The position numbers and the translations under genes are program-made. Shown in pieces: positions 1-7,152 of a stretch of DNA of 12,466 nt. The notes under the pieces were generated by a model that saw only the letters and a list, made by a program, of their open reading frames with translations, had not been told where the DNA came from and searched no databases. Numbering within the stretch: position 1 is the stretch's first letter; each line of letters opens with the position of its first letter. The DNA is from an uncultured Collinsella sp. Its GTDB lineage: Bacteria; Actinomycetota; Coriobacteriia; Coriobacteriales; Coriobacteriaceae. The stretch is from positions 1-12,466 of the forward strand of contig CATXXF010000052.1 in NCBI GenBank assembly GCA_958403395.1, written 5' to 3'.

Positions 1-254
1 GCTTGCAGCGACGAACCTCAGGACACTCTTACACCACGTCTGCGCGCGCCACCATTTCGACTTGTTATTTGGTCTGATTAGCCCAAAATTGCTGCTACCA
101 AATCGGTAACAGTACTCATATTTGACGTTTTTTGACCAGCAGGTCTCCCTGCCTTAGCAAATCTAAGGCAAAACGGGCTCCAGACCGCTGAATCGTGCCG
201 CATATGGCACGTCCGCAGTCCGGAACCCGCTCCAAATTGCTATGCCTGATGGCG
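1..254. other. Non-coding region downstream of argD with small hairpins
   Basis: I see no supportable gene here. The stretch lies after the argD stop and holds several short inverted repeats: 94-99 with 105-110 (6 positions, one being a G-U pair only in minus-strand RNA), 134-137 with 142-145, 139-143 with 148-152, 150-157 with 163-170 (8 bp perfect, 5-nt loop) and 194-199 with 206-211 (6 bp perfect). None is followed by a convincing T-run in the minus-strand direction, so I cannot name an argD terminator. The cluster could be a structured 3' region, or the leader of the next gene beyond the left edge. Confidence 0.5.
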
Positions 255-1538
255 CTAGGCCAAAACACCCGTCAGGATCTCGATTAGGCTGTCCACGTCG
301 GCCTCTTCGCACACGAGCGGCGGTAGGAAACGCAGCGTATGAGATCCGGTCGCGTTAATCACGGCACCGGCCTCCAGCGCTCGGGCAACAATGCCATGCG
401 CATCGCCCGCAGTGTCATCCAGTTCGCAGCCGAGCATCAAGCCGCGACCACGCGCCTCGGTAACGTGCGGTAACTTGGCGAGCTTTGCCTCCATATAAGC
501 ACCCACCTTGGCGGCATGCTCAGCGTAGTCGCCGCGCACAAGCGCGGAGAGCGTCGCGGCACACGCCGCGACGGCCAAGCAGCTACCGCCAAAGGTCGAA
601 CCGTGGTCGCCGGGCTTAAACACGTCGGCGATCTCCTTCTTTGCCACCACGGCGCCCATGGGGACGCCGTCGGCGATGCCCTTGGCAAGACTCATGATGT
701 CGGGCTCCACGCCATAGGTCTGGTAAGCAAACGGCTTGCCGGAGCGGAACAGGCCGCACTGGACCTCGTCGGCAATGAGCACGGCACCCACCTCGTGTGC
801 CAAGTCGCGCGCCGCGGCCATAAACTCCTCGGTCATGGGATGCACGCCACTCTCGCCCTGGATCGGCTCGAGCATCACGGCACAGATTTCACTTCCCAGC
901 TGCTTAAAGATTGCGCGAAGCTCATCGACATCGTTGGGCATGCAGGCCACAAAGCCGCCCGGCAGCGGGCGGAAGCTATCCTGCAGCCAATCCTGCATGG
1001 TAGCGGCAATGGTCTCGAGCGTTCTGCCATGGAAGCCGCCGCGCATGCACACGATGGTGTTGCCACCGTTACCGGCACGCTTGGCGTACAGGCGAGCAAG
1101 CTTCATCGAACCCTCATTGGCCTCGGCGCCGGAGTTGGCAAAGAACGTCTCCCACACCTGCTCGCCCGCCGTCGGAGCACCGAGCGCAGCTGCCGTGGTC
1201 TCATCGCCAGCGGCGATGGCATCGGCAATCACGCGTGCACTGTCCTCGTCGTCGTTAGCGAGCTTGGACAGCAGCGCCGCGACCTGGCCACGCTGCTCGA
1301 TGTAGAAGTAGTTAGACACATGCAGAAGCTTTTTGGTCTGCGACTCAAGTGCGGAGAGCACCGCAGGATTACCGTGGCCTAGGCTACACACGCCAATACC
1401 AGCCAGAAAGTCGAGATACTCACGGCCATCGTCACCGGTGAGCTTCATACCGTGACCTTCGACAAATTCAACCGGCGAGCGGCCAAAGGTATGCATAACG
1501 TAGTGGGATTCGAGCGATTGTTGAGCAGCAAGTGACAT
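255..1538 (-). CDS. argD: Acetylornithine aminotransferase (PLP, class III)
   Basis: This cytosolic PLP enzyme interconverts N-acetylornithine + 2-oxoglutarate and N-acetylglutamate semialdehyde + glutamate, the fourth step to ornithine. The 427-residue product shows the class-III fold signatures: the phosphate-binding SGAEANE around residues 136-142, the ADEVQ motif at 256-260 with the cofactor-contacting Asp257, the Schiff-base lysine in SLAKGIADG (Lys286), and the STFGGSCLA segment at 314-322. It is longer than the usual ~400 residues because about 30 extra residues, rich in Ala, Asp and Glu, sit at about 95-126 just before SGAEA. It starts at ATG 1536-1538 with a weak AAAGG upstream, 69 bp after argB, and is the last arg gene in the window. 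Its position beside argB supports ArgD over a related ornithine or GABA aminotransferase. Confidence 0.95.
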   Translation of the reverse strand: MSLAAQQSLESHYVMHTFGRSPVEFVEGHGMKLTGDDGREYLDFLAGIGVCSLGHGNPAVLSALESQTKKLLHVSNYFYIEQRGQVAALLSKLANDDEDSARVIADAIAAGDETTAAALGAPTAGEQVWETFFANSGAEANEGSMKLARLYAKRAGNGGNTIVCMRGGFHGRTLETIAATMQDWLQDSFRPLPGGFVACMPNDVDELRAIFKQLGSEICAVMLEPIQGESGVHPMTEEFMAAARDLAHEVGAVLIADEVQCGLFRSGKPFAYQTYGVEPDIMSLAKGIADGVPMGAVVAKKEIADVFKPGDHGSTFGGSCLAVAACAATLSALVRGDYAEHAAKVGAYMEAKLAKLPHVTEARGRGLMLGCELDDTAGDAHGIVARALEAGAVINATGSHTLRFLPPLVCEEADVDSLIEILTGVLA

Positions 1539-1555
1539 GAGATGCCTTTCGTTGG

Positions 1556-1569
1556 GCGCCGTACGGCGC
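1556..1569. repeat. 14-bp perfect palindrome in the argB-argD gap
   Basis: GCGCC, GTAC, GGCGC form a perfect 14-bp palindrome, so RNA of either strand can form a 5-bp hairpin with a 4-nt loop. It lies 17 bp upstream of the argD start. There is no T-run, so it is not a terminator. It may be a minor structural or processing element, or chance in GC-rich DNA. Confidence 0.4.
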
Positions 1570-1607
1570 AGGGCTATGGGTGCAGGGACGCGATGACCGC
1601 GGGTCAG

Positions 1608-2588
1608 CTAAACCGTCTGGAGCCTCTCGACCTCGTCGAGGTTCTCGGTCAGGCGCGCCGCAAAGGTCGAAAGCGGGTGCGGGTGCGTATCGAACTCGTA
1701 AGCCGTCTCGGTGGAATGGATCACGGTGCCGACGCCGGCATCGGTCAGCAGCTCCAGGAGCAGCGAATGCGGCGTAGTACCGTTAATGATGTGGGCACGA
1801 AATACGCCGCCGGTAAGCGCATCGACAGCGGCGCGTAGCTTGGGAATCATGCCTTTGTCGACTTCGCCCCCATAGAGCATCTCATTAACCTCGTCGAGCG
1901 TCAGGTTGGAGATGAGCGAATCCTTGTCGCTAAAGTCCTTATACAGGCCATCGACGTCGGTAAGGAAGATTGCCTTATGCGCGTGGAGCGCCGCCGCAAC
2001 GGCACCGGCGGCGGTGTCGGCGTTGATGTTGAAGAAGCCGCCGTCCTCCCCCGCTGCGACGGTAGCAATGACGGGAATGTACTCGCTATCGAGCAAACGC
2101 TCGATATAGTCGGTGTTGACGTGCGTCACTTTGCCCACGCGACCGAGCTCGGGGTCGAGCGGCTCGGCAATGAGCGTGCCGGCATCGCTGCCCGACACGC
2201 CCACGGCCAGGTTGCCGTGCTGGTTGATGGCAGCGACCAGCTCCTGGTTGACCTTGCCGCCCAGCACCTCGCGCACGATATCCATGGTATCCGGCGTGGT
2301 CACGCGCTGCCCGTTCTTAAACTCGACAGGGATGTCATAGTGGCTGAGCGCCTCGTTGATGGCCTTGCCGCCGCCATGCACGATAACGGGGCGCATGCCG
2401 ATGATCTTGAGCAGGACGATATCGCTCATCACGTCGCGGCGCAGTTGCTCGTCGACCATGGCGGCACCGCCGTACTTGATAACGACCGTCTTGCCGGTCA
2501 GGTTTTTAATCCACGGCAGCGCCTCAAACAGCAGCTGCGCGGTTGCTTCGTTGGATTCACTCGAGCGACAATCGCGTGCGAATTTCAT
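1608..2588 (-). CDS. argB: Acetylglutamate kinase
   Basis: This enzyme phosphorylates N-acetylglutamate with ATP, the second and usually arginine-inhibited step of the pathway. The 326-residue product belongs to the amino-acid kinase family: KYGG at 38-41 (phosphate binding), HGGG at 71-74, NGQRVT at 92-97, NINAD at 187-191, LTDVDGLY at 209-216 and KGMIPKL at 245-251. An N-terminal helix of about 30 residues precedes the kinase core, as in the arginine-sensitive hexameric enzymes. I chose the ATG at 2586-2588 because GAGGC lies 5 nt upstream and the kinase-type N-terminus begins there. An in-frame start at 2660 would add 24 unrelated residues almost touching argJ. The C-terminus runs about 35 residues past the usual GVGT(V/M)I end. 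The gap from argJ is 81 bp. Confidence 0.95.
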   Translation of the reverse strand: MKFARDCRSSESNEATAQLLFEALPWIKNLTGKTVVIKYGGAAMVDEQLRRDVMSDIVLLKIIGMRPVIVHGGGKAINEALSHYDIPVEFKNGQRVTTPDTMDIVREVLGGKVNQELVAAINQHGNLAVGVSGSDAGTLIAEPLDPELGRVGKVTHVNTDYIERLLDSEYIPVIATVAAGEDGGFFNINADTAAGAVAAALHAHKAIFLTDVDGLYKDFSDKDSLISNLTLDEVNEMLYGGEVDKGMIPKLRAAVDALTGGVFRAHIINGTTPHSLLLELLTDAGVGTVIHSTETAYEFDTHPHPLSTFAARLTENLDEVERLQTV

Positions 2589-2593
2589 AGTCT

Positions 2594-2598
2594 GCCTC
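2594..2598 (-). promoter_or_regulatory. Ribosome binding site deciding the argB start
   Basis: The minus strand reads GAGGC here, 5 nt before the ATG at 2588-2586. This supports the shorter ArgB reading over the in-frame start at 2660. Confidence 0.6.
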
Positions 2599-2669
2599 GT
2601 CTTTCGTATCGTTATCGCGCCGTGCTCCGCCGTCCGCAATCGCGACGAGATGCACAGCACGCCTGGAGT

Positions 2670-3938
2670 TTAGGAACGGTAGTCGCCGTTGATGGAGATG
2701 TACTCGTGCGTGAGGTCGCAGGTCCAGACGGTCGTCGCCGCATCGCCTGCGCCGAGGTCGGCCGAGATCACAATCTCGGGCGCCTCAAAACGTCGCAGGG
2801 CCTCGTCCTCGTCGAAGGGGACCGTCAGGCCATCGCGACAGACGGGCATACCCATCATGTCGATGGAAACATCTTCCTGATTAAACTTCACGCCGCACTT
2901 ACCGAGCGCCATGGCAACGCGACCCCAGTTGCAGTCGTGGCCGGCAATGCAGGTCTTGACGAGCGGAGAGTTGGCAACAGCGCGCGCCGCGATATCGGCC
3001 TCGTCGTCGTTGGCGGCGCCGGTAACATTAACCGTCACGAGCTTGGACGCGCCCTCGCCGTCGGCGGCGATGTTGCGCGCCAGGCTCTCGCACACCTCGT
3101 GCACGGCAAAGGCCAGCTCATCGAAGGCATCGGTGCCCTCGACGATATTCTCGGCATCTGCAGCAGCAGCGCCAGAAGCAAGCATGATACAGGTGTCGTT
3201 GGTCGAGGTATCGGAATCGACCGTCACCTTGTTGAAGGTCTGTTTGACGGTCGAGAGCAGTAGGGCGTGGAGCGCCGCCGGCTCAACGGGGGTATCGGTA
3301 GTTATGACCGCGATCATGGTGGCCATGTTGGGCATGATCATGCCCGAGCCCTTGCACATACCGCCCACCGTATAGGCATTGCCTGCGTGTCCCGCGGCCT
3401 CGCTGCGGTAACACACGGCATACTCCTTGGAGTGCGTGTCGGTCGTCATGATGGCGTGGGCAGCATCGGCACCACCATGAGCGGAGAGCGCCTCATAAGC
3501 TGCCGGAATCGCCGTCTCAAACGTGTCAATCGGCAGAATCTGGCCAATCACGCCCGTGGAGGCGACCAGGATTTGCTGAGGCTCGCAGCCGATGACCTGC
3601 GAGGCGATGTTGCACGTCTCGCGCGCGCAGGCAAGGCCCGTCTCACCGGTGGCCGCGTTGGCGTTACCGGAGTTGACCGAGACACCGGCGATGATGCCAT
3701 AGCCCTTATCGGCACCGCCCAGATTGGCGCGGCTCACCTGCACAGGCGCTGCGCAAAAGCGATTGGTCGTAAACACGCCGGCGCCGGGACAGGGCTTATC
3801 GGGCACGACGAGCGCGTAATCCAAGCGCTCGGGATTCTTGCGAAAACCCGCATGAATACCCGCGGCCTTAAAGCCGGCCGCTGCCGTAATGCCACCCTCG
3901 ACGGCACGAATCTTGATATCGAACTGCTCTGTATTCAT
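2670..3938 (-). CDS. argJ: Glutamate N-acetyltransferase (ornithine acetyltransferase)
   Basis: ArgJ moves the acetyl group from N-acetylornithine to glutamate, closing the cyclic arginine pathway; bifunctional members also use acetyl-CoA. The 422-residue product matches family length and carries TTNRFCAAPV (57-66), VNSGNANAATG (88-98), VASTGVIG (125-132), KGSGMIMPNMATM (196-208), DSDTSTND (241-248) and GHDCNWGR (333-340). In this family the precursor cleaves itself before the Thr of the ATM motif, here between Ala206 and Thr207, and Thr207 becomes the catalytic nucleophile. Start ATG is 3936-3938. AAGGA lies very close to the start and AAGGAG lies further upstream. The gene follows argC after 134 bp that contain a terminator-like hairpin. 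Whether it is mono- or bifunctional cannot be told from sequence. Confidence 0.96.
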   Translation of the reverse strand: MNTEQFDIKIRAVEGGITAAAGFKAAGIHAGFRKNPERLDYALVVPDKPCPGAGVFTTNRFCAAPVQVSRANLGGADKGYGIIAGVSVNSGNANAATGETGLACARETCNIASQVIGCEPQQILVASTGVIGQILPIDTFETAIPAAYEALSAHGGADAAHAIMTTDTHSKEYAVCYRSEAAGHAGNAYTVGGMCKGSGMIMPNMATMIAVITTDTPVEPAALHALLLSTVKQTFNKVTVDSDTSTNDTCIMLASGAAAADAENIVEGTDAFDELAFAVHEVCESLARNIAADGEGASKLVTVNVTGAANDDEADIAARAVANSPLVKTCIAGHDCNWGRVAMALGKCGVKFNQEDVSIDMMGMPVCRDGLTVPFDEDEALRRFEAPEIVISADLGAGDAATTVWTCDLTHEYISINGDYRS

Positions 3939-3960
3939 CGTCCTTACGACTCCTTATATC

Positions 3961-4044
3961 AAACAAAAAACGGGCATCGGATGGCACGCCACACCAGCCA
4001 CAATCACTAGACCAGCTTAAAAGTGGCGCCCCACTCGATGCCCG
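3961..4044 (-). terminator. T-tailed hairpin between argC and argJ (terminator or attenuator)
   Basis: In minus-strand RNA a 9-nt arm (4044 to 4036) pairs perfectly with 3979 to 3971 and is followed at once by six U and then GUUU (3970-3961). Inside the loop, GTGGCG at 4023-4028 can pair with CGCCAC at 3987-3992. Alternatively, a local hairpin can form between 4022-4026 and 4031-4035. The 56-nt interior is long for a simple terminator. The site could limit read-through from argC into argJ-argB-argD, or act as a regulated attenuator. I do not see a T-box sequence. Confidence 0.55.
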
Positions 4045-4072
4045 ACTACCAAATCGTCAACAATCGAATGTG

Positions 4073-5143
4073 TTACACCGGGCACGCCACTGTAGGCAAG
4101 CCTCGTCGCTCATCAAATCCAAAGACGATATTGGCACACTGGACCGCCTGGCCTGCAGCGCCCTTGCACAGATTGTCAATCGCGCCCGTCGCCACCAGCA
4201 CGCCCGCGCGCTTGTTAAGCGCAAGGCCAATCTGGGCGGCATTGGTGCCGACGACCGAGGCCGTCTTGGGCTGCTGGCCGGCATCGAGCACGCGTACAAA
4301 GGTGCGACCGGCGTAGAACTGCTTGTAATGGTCGACGACGTCCTCAAGGGTCAGCGTGTCGAGAGTCTGCGGCGCGAGCGGCAGCGTCACCGTGGAGAGC
4401 AGGCCGCGCTTGAGCGGTGCCAGATGCGGGGTGAAGACGATGCGGTCGGCCAGGTCAAGAATCTGCTCGATCTCGGGCGTATGACGATGCTTGCCCACGC
4501 CATAGGCTTCCAGGTTCTCGTCCGCGCTGCAAAAATGGGTGCGGGCGTTGCAGGACTTACCGGCACCCGTCACGCCGCTAATGGCATCGACGATCACGGG
4601 GCCGCTCTGGGCAACCCAGCCGGCACGCACGGCAGGCGCGGCAGCAAGGCTCGTTGCGGTGGGATAGCAACCGGCGCAGGCAACCAACACGGACTTGCCG
4701 TCAGCATAATCGGATGCGGCGGTCTCCAAGTCCCGACAGAACAGCTCGGGCAGGCCGAAAGCACGCGTCTTGAGCAGCTCGGGGCTCGTGTGCTCGGCGG
4801 CATACCACACCTCGAACACGGCCGGATCGCTCAGGCGGTAATCGGCAGACAAGTCAAAGCAGGAAACGCCTGCGGCAAGCAGGGCGGGCACCTGCGCCAT
4901 GGCGGCGGTGTGCGGCACGGCCAAAAAGACAGCGTCGCAGGATGTAAGCTCGGGAGCATCGTGCGTCGTGAAGACAAGATCGCTCACGCCGGCGAAACTC
5001 GGATACACCGCGGACAGCGGTTGGCCGGCATCGGCGTTGGACGTGATGGCAACAAGTTCAAACTCGGGATGGCCGAGCACGAGGCGAATGAGCTCGGCTC
5101 CGGCATATCCAGCCGCGCCGACGATTCCAACCTTCAAAGACAT
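4073..5143 (-). CDS. argC: N-acetyl-gamma-glutamyl-phosphate reductase
   Basis: ArgC reduces N-acetylglutamyl-5-phosphate to the semialdehyde with NADPH, the third step to ornithine, in the cytosol. The 356-residue product starts with a Rossmann dinucleotide motif, GIVGAAGYAGAEL (6-18). It then shows LSADYRL (98-104), the catalytic cysteine in ACAGCYPTA (Cys159), DAISGVTGAGK (186-196) and the GKHRHTPEI segment (217-225) with the catalytic-region histidines 219 and 221. It ends with the GAIDNLCKGAAGQAVQ motif typical of the family. Start ATG is 5141-5143, with a strong AAGGAG about 8 nt upstream. It is the first gene of the arg cluster and lies just downstream of the ArgR-type boxes, which suggests arginine repression of the whole unit. 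Confidence 0.96.
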   Translation of the reverse strand: MSLKVGIVGAAGYAGAELIRLVLGHPEFELVAITSNADAGQPLSAVYPSFAGVSDLVFTTHDAPELTSCDAVFLAVPHTAAMAQVPALLAAGVSCFDLSADYRLSDPAVFEVWYAAEHTSPELLKTRAFGLPELFCRDLETAASDYADGKSVLVACAGCYPTATSLAAAPAVRAGWVAQSGPVIVDAISGVTGAGKSCNARTHFCSADENLEAYGVGKHRHTPEIEQILDLADRIVFTPHLAPLKRGLLSTVTLPLAPQTLDTLTLEDVVDHYKQFYAGRTFVRVLDAGQQPKTASVVGTNAAQIGLALNKRAGVLVATGAIDNLCKGAAGQAVQCANIVFGFDERRGLPTVACPV

Positions 5144-5167
5144 ATCAGACTCCTTGTCTGCGATTTA

Positions 5168-5181
5168 TGCACCGATGCGCA
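5168..5181. promoter_or_regulatory. Weak third ArgR-type box near the argC start
   Basis: TGCAC, 4 nt, GCGCA repeats the layout of the two boxes at 5230-5264 with less perfect symmetry. It lies 25 bp before the argC ATG, probably in the 5' leader. Support is weaker than for the upstream pair. Confidence 0.35.
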
Positions 5182-5227
5182 TTTCGCAGTGGTCGTTATG
5201 AAGTGGGTTGAAACTTTAGCACCAAAA

Positions 5228-5266
5228 GATGCATTTATACGCAAATCTTTTGCATATTCATGCATT
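5228..5266. promoter_or_regulatory. Tandem ArgR (ARG) boxes in the argC promoter
   Basis: Two palindromes of the form TGCAT, 4 nt, (A)(T/C)GCA occur at 5230-5243 and 5251-5264. The second is a perfect inverted repeat in its half sites. Their centres are exactly 21 bp apart, so two 18-bp boxes would be separated by 3 bp. That is the arrangement known for hexameric ArgR operators. A TATAAA-like -10 on the minus strand (5239 to 5234) lies inside the first box, so bound repressor would block RNA polymerase. No argR gene is in the window. Confidence 0.65.
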
Positions 5267-5304
5267 GAAACAAACCAGACACATTCACTCTAAGGAATTG
5301 ACAA

Positions 5305-5371
5305 ATAACAATGGGCCCCACATAGCCCGGTGCACCTTGCGGTGCCGTTGCGATGTGGGGCCCGATATAGA
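5305..5371 (-). terminator. Intrinsic terminator of the riboflavin/flavoprotein operon
   Basis: An 11-bp perfect inverted repeat, 5313-5323 with 5353-5363, is rich in GC. It encloses a second hairpin with a GCAA loop (GGCACC with GGTG). On the minus strand the stem is followed by a T-rich tract (ATTGTTATTTG). It lies 46 bp after the stop of the last flavoprotein gene and separates that unit from the argC promoter. The other side is AT-rich too, so it may work in both directions. Confidence 0.75.
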
Positions 5372-5409
5372 CGGTTATTTATATTGTTGGGGCCGGCGGG
5401 AGAACTCTT

Positions 5410-5820
5410 TTAGAGCTCGACCGACACCCATTCGTCGTGGTTGCAGATGAAGGCCTCCGGCTCCTCGACGCTAAAGAAGACGAGCGTGGGGTCGCCTACG
5501 CCCTCATAATGCTCGCCCAAGCGCTCCAGGTGCTTCCAGCCAGCCTCGCGTATATCGGGGGCAGCCTGGTCATCCAAGCCGGCGCGCCCGCGCAAAATGA
5601 GCCAGCCATGACCCGGCCACCAGCTCGTGGCCTCAAAACGCTGGTTTTGCAGTAGTTCCTGCCACACGTCTTTGGTGCGTGCCGTCACAAACCACAGCTT
5701 GCCATCCTGGATCTGCGCAAACGAAAACGGACGCACATGCGGCTGTCCATCAACGCTCGTCGCCAGATACCACGCCGGCACCGACGTCAGATACTTCAAC
5801 ACCGTATTCAATCCATCCAT
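5410..5820 (-). CDS. PNPOx-like FMN-binding split-barrel protein, copy 2
   Basis: This 136-residue protein belongs to the pyridoxamine 5'-phosphate oxidase-like split-barrel group, small cytosolic beta-barrel dimers that commonly bind FMN or F420. It shows VPAWYLAT (14-21), the FMN-phosphate type segment HVRPFSF (28-34), KLWFVTARTKDVW (41-53) and RFEATSW (61-67). Later parts align with the upstream paralogue at 5875-6321 as far as the shared C-terminal EL. The start at 5818-5820 has AGGAGG 4 nt upstream. A GTG at 5835 would swallow that site and is less likely. It is the last gene of the riboswitch-led unit, 54 bp after its paralogue. Substrate unknown: a flavin reductase, a heme- or pyridoxal-related oxidase, or an FMN-binding protein are all possible. 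Confidence 0.85.
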   Translation of the reverse strand: MDGLNTVLKYLTSVPAWYLATSVDGQPHVRPFSFAQIQDGKLWFVTARTKDVWQELLQNQRFEATSWWPGHGWLILRGRAGLDDQAAPDIREAGWKHLERLGEHYEGVGDPTLVFFSVEEPEAFICNHDEWVSVEL

Positions 5821-5824
5821 GCGT

Positions 5825-5830
5825 CCTCCT
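5825..5830 (-). promoter_or_regulatory. Ribosome binding site deciding the copy-2 split-barrel start
   Basis: The minus strand reads a full AGGAGG, 4 nt before the ATG at 5820-5818. The spacing is short but the match is perfect, and it rules against the GTG at 5835 as the main start. Confidence 0.65.
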
Positions 5831-5874
5831 GGCACTCGTCTTTTTGGGTCGGGGCTGTTTTAGCTGCCTTAGGG

Positions 5875-6321
5875 TTAAAGCTCCAGGCGCTCCTCGCTGC
5901 CGTCGATATCACAGAAGCGGGCGGCGATATTGCGCACCGAGAAAAACGCAAGGCGGCCGTCGTTGGCGCTCTCGTGATTCTCGCCGATGCCCACCATGTG
6001 CTTAAAGCCGGCTTGGCGCACCCGGTCGCTCACGACTGCATCGTCCTCGAGCGCGGCCTCGCCGGTCAGCACAATCCAACACTCCCCCGGTTTCCAACCC
6101 GAAACCTCAAACTTGGGGTTCGCGCTAAGCTCGGCCCACACGTCCTTATCACGCGAGGTGCAAAACCACAGCTTACCGTCATCGACCATGGCAAACGAAA
6201 ACGGCCTCACGCGCGGCTGATGCCCGTCGGCCACATCGGTCGTGGCCAGATACCACGCCGGAATGCGCCTGAGATATGAACAGGCGCGCTCGAGCTGCGC
6301 CGTGCGGTCGTTGTCGGTCAT
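5875..6321 (-). CDS. PNPOx-like FMN-binding split-barrel protein, copy 1
   Basis: This 148-residue cytosolic protein is of the same split-barrel flavoprotein group as its downstream neighbour. The core reads IPAWYLATT (20-28), RVRPFSF (37-43), KLWFCTSRDKDVWAEL (50-65), FEVSGW (71-76) and a C-terminal FFSV strand (126-129). It differs from copy 2 by a longer N-terminus, two extra residues before the RVRPFSF strand and a different C-terminal loop. ATG at 6319-6321 has GGAAAGGGG upstream. It begins 30 bp after the ecfT stop with no terminator between, so it is very probably cotranscribed with the riboflavin transporter. The reaction is unknown. The context suggests a user or carrier of FMN rather than vitamin B6 synthesis, but this is inference. 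Confidence 0.86.
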   Translation of the reverse strand: MTDNDRTAQLERACSYLRRIPAWYLATTDVADGHQPRVRPFSFAMVDDGKLWFCTSRDKDVWAELSANPKFEVSGWKPGECWIVLTGEAALEDDAVVSDRVRQAGFKHMVGIGENHESANDGRLAFFSVRNIAARFCDIDGSEERLEL

Positions 6322-6351
6322 AGGGGCCCCTTTCCTGCGCTCGAATCGCGC

Positions 6352-7152
6352 CTAAACAAGTTGAAGATTGATGACGATGACGCAGATGAGCAGCAACGCC
6401 GTCACCACCGCCGCCAACGCATCGCCGCGGCCAAATGCAAGCGCATTCAGACGCGTGCGGCCCTGCTCGCCATGATAGCAACGGGCATCCATGGCGGCAG
6501 ACAGCGTTTCGGCATGACGAAACACGCCCGTGAACAGTGGAATCGCCACACTACCGAGCATACGCACGCCACCGAGCGGGCCTCCCGTCACGCGCGCACC
6601 GCGGCTCGCCTGCGCATCGGCCGTCTGCTTCATCTCAGTGGCAAACTGCGGCATAAAGCGCAGCGCGATACCCATGATCATGCCGAGCTCGTGTGCCGGA
6701 AGCCCCACGCGCGCAAGCGGCGCGAGCAGACGCTCAAAGCCCGCGGTGAGGTCGAGCGTCGGTGTGGTGAGCGTGATAGCGCTCATACCGGCCATCATCA
6801 AGGTCAGGCGGCACGCCATAAAGGCAGCGGAATGCAGCGAGCCCTCGCTTATCTGCAAAAAGCCGAGCTGCCACAGAATGCGCCCGCTCTGGTCGGAAAA
6901 CAGGTTGAGCACCGCGACCACCGCGACAATCGCCAGCAGCGGTGCCATCGATGACAGGACGCGACGAGCCGGCACCCGGGACACGGTATAGATCAGGACA
7001 ACGAAGATTGCGACCGGGACCAGTCCGCGGAAGCTGCTGACCGTAAGCGTCGTGATCAGAAACACAAAGCCCAAGAGCAACTTGGTTCGCGGGTCCAGGC
7101 GGTGGATTGCACTATCGCCGGGATAGTAGCTACCAAACGAAAACGCCTCCAT
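6352..7152 (-). CDS. ecfT: ECF transporter transmembrane component EcfT
   Basis: EcfT is the membrane scaffold linking the ATPases to the vitamin-binding S component. The 266-residue product has hydrophobic spans around 24-60, 68-86, 108-130, 155-166 and 244-264. It carries the two cytoplasmic coupling motifs of the family: ASRG at 182-185 and DARCYHG at 222-228, whose arginines contact the ATPase grooves. The N-terminal AIHRLDPRTKLLL (15-27) is also typical of EcfT/CbiQ. The start codon overlaps the ATPase stop by 1 nt (TAATG), so translation is probably coupled. Since the cluster also encodes RibU, this is a dedicated riboflavin module, though EcfT-EcfA could also serve S components encoded elsewhere. 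Confidence 0.93.
   Translation of the reverse strand: MEAFSFGSYYPGDSAIHRLDPRTKLLLGFVFLITTLTVSSFRGLVPVAIFVVLIYTVSRVPARRVLSSMAPLLAIVAVVAVLNLFSDQSGRILWQLGFLQISEGSLHSAAFMACRLTLMMAGMSAITLTTPTLDLTAGFERLLAPLARVGLPAHELGMIMGIALRFMPQFATEMKQTADAQASRGARVTGGPLGGVRMLGSVAIPLFTGVFRHAETLSAAMDARCYHGEQGRTRLNALAFGRGDALAAVVTALLLICVIVINLQLV

Noticed and set aside
2589..2660. Upstream start adding 24 residues to ArgB
   Set aside because: The added residues do not resemble the family, no good ribosome binding site precedes that start, and one does precede the ATG at 2588.
1977..3263. 428-codon plus-strand open frame opposite argB and argJ
   Set aside because: It crosses two well-supported genes and has no recognisable domain; long antisense frames are common in GC-rich DNA.
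94..4057. Shared 11-mer CTACCAAATCG at about 96-106 and 4047-4057
   Set aside because: A match this short is expected by chance in a window of this size, and the flanks differ.
3939..4072. T-box or known arginine riboswitch in the argC-argJ gap
   Set aside because: No T-box consensus, specifier-loop pattern or AG-box could be recognised; only the T-tailed hairpin is supported.
4070..5293. 407-codon plus-strand open frame opposite argC
   Set aside because: It is antisense to a certain gene and runs through the ArgR boxes and promoter; no domain is seen.
5821..5835. GTG start adding 5 residues to the second split-barrel protein
   Set aside because: The perfect AGGAGG lies inside this extension and fits the ATG at 5820.
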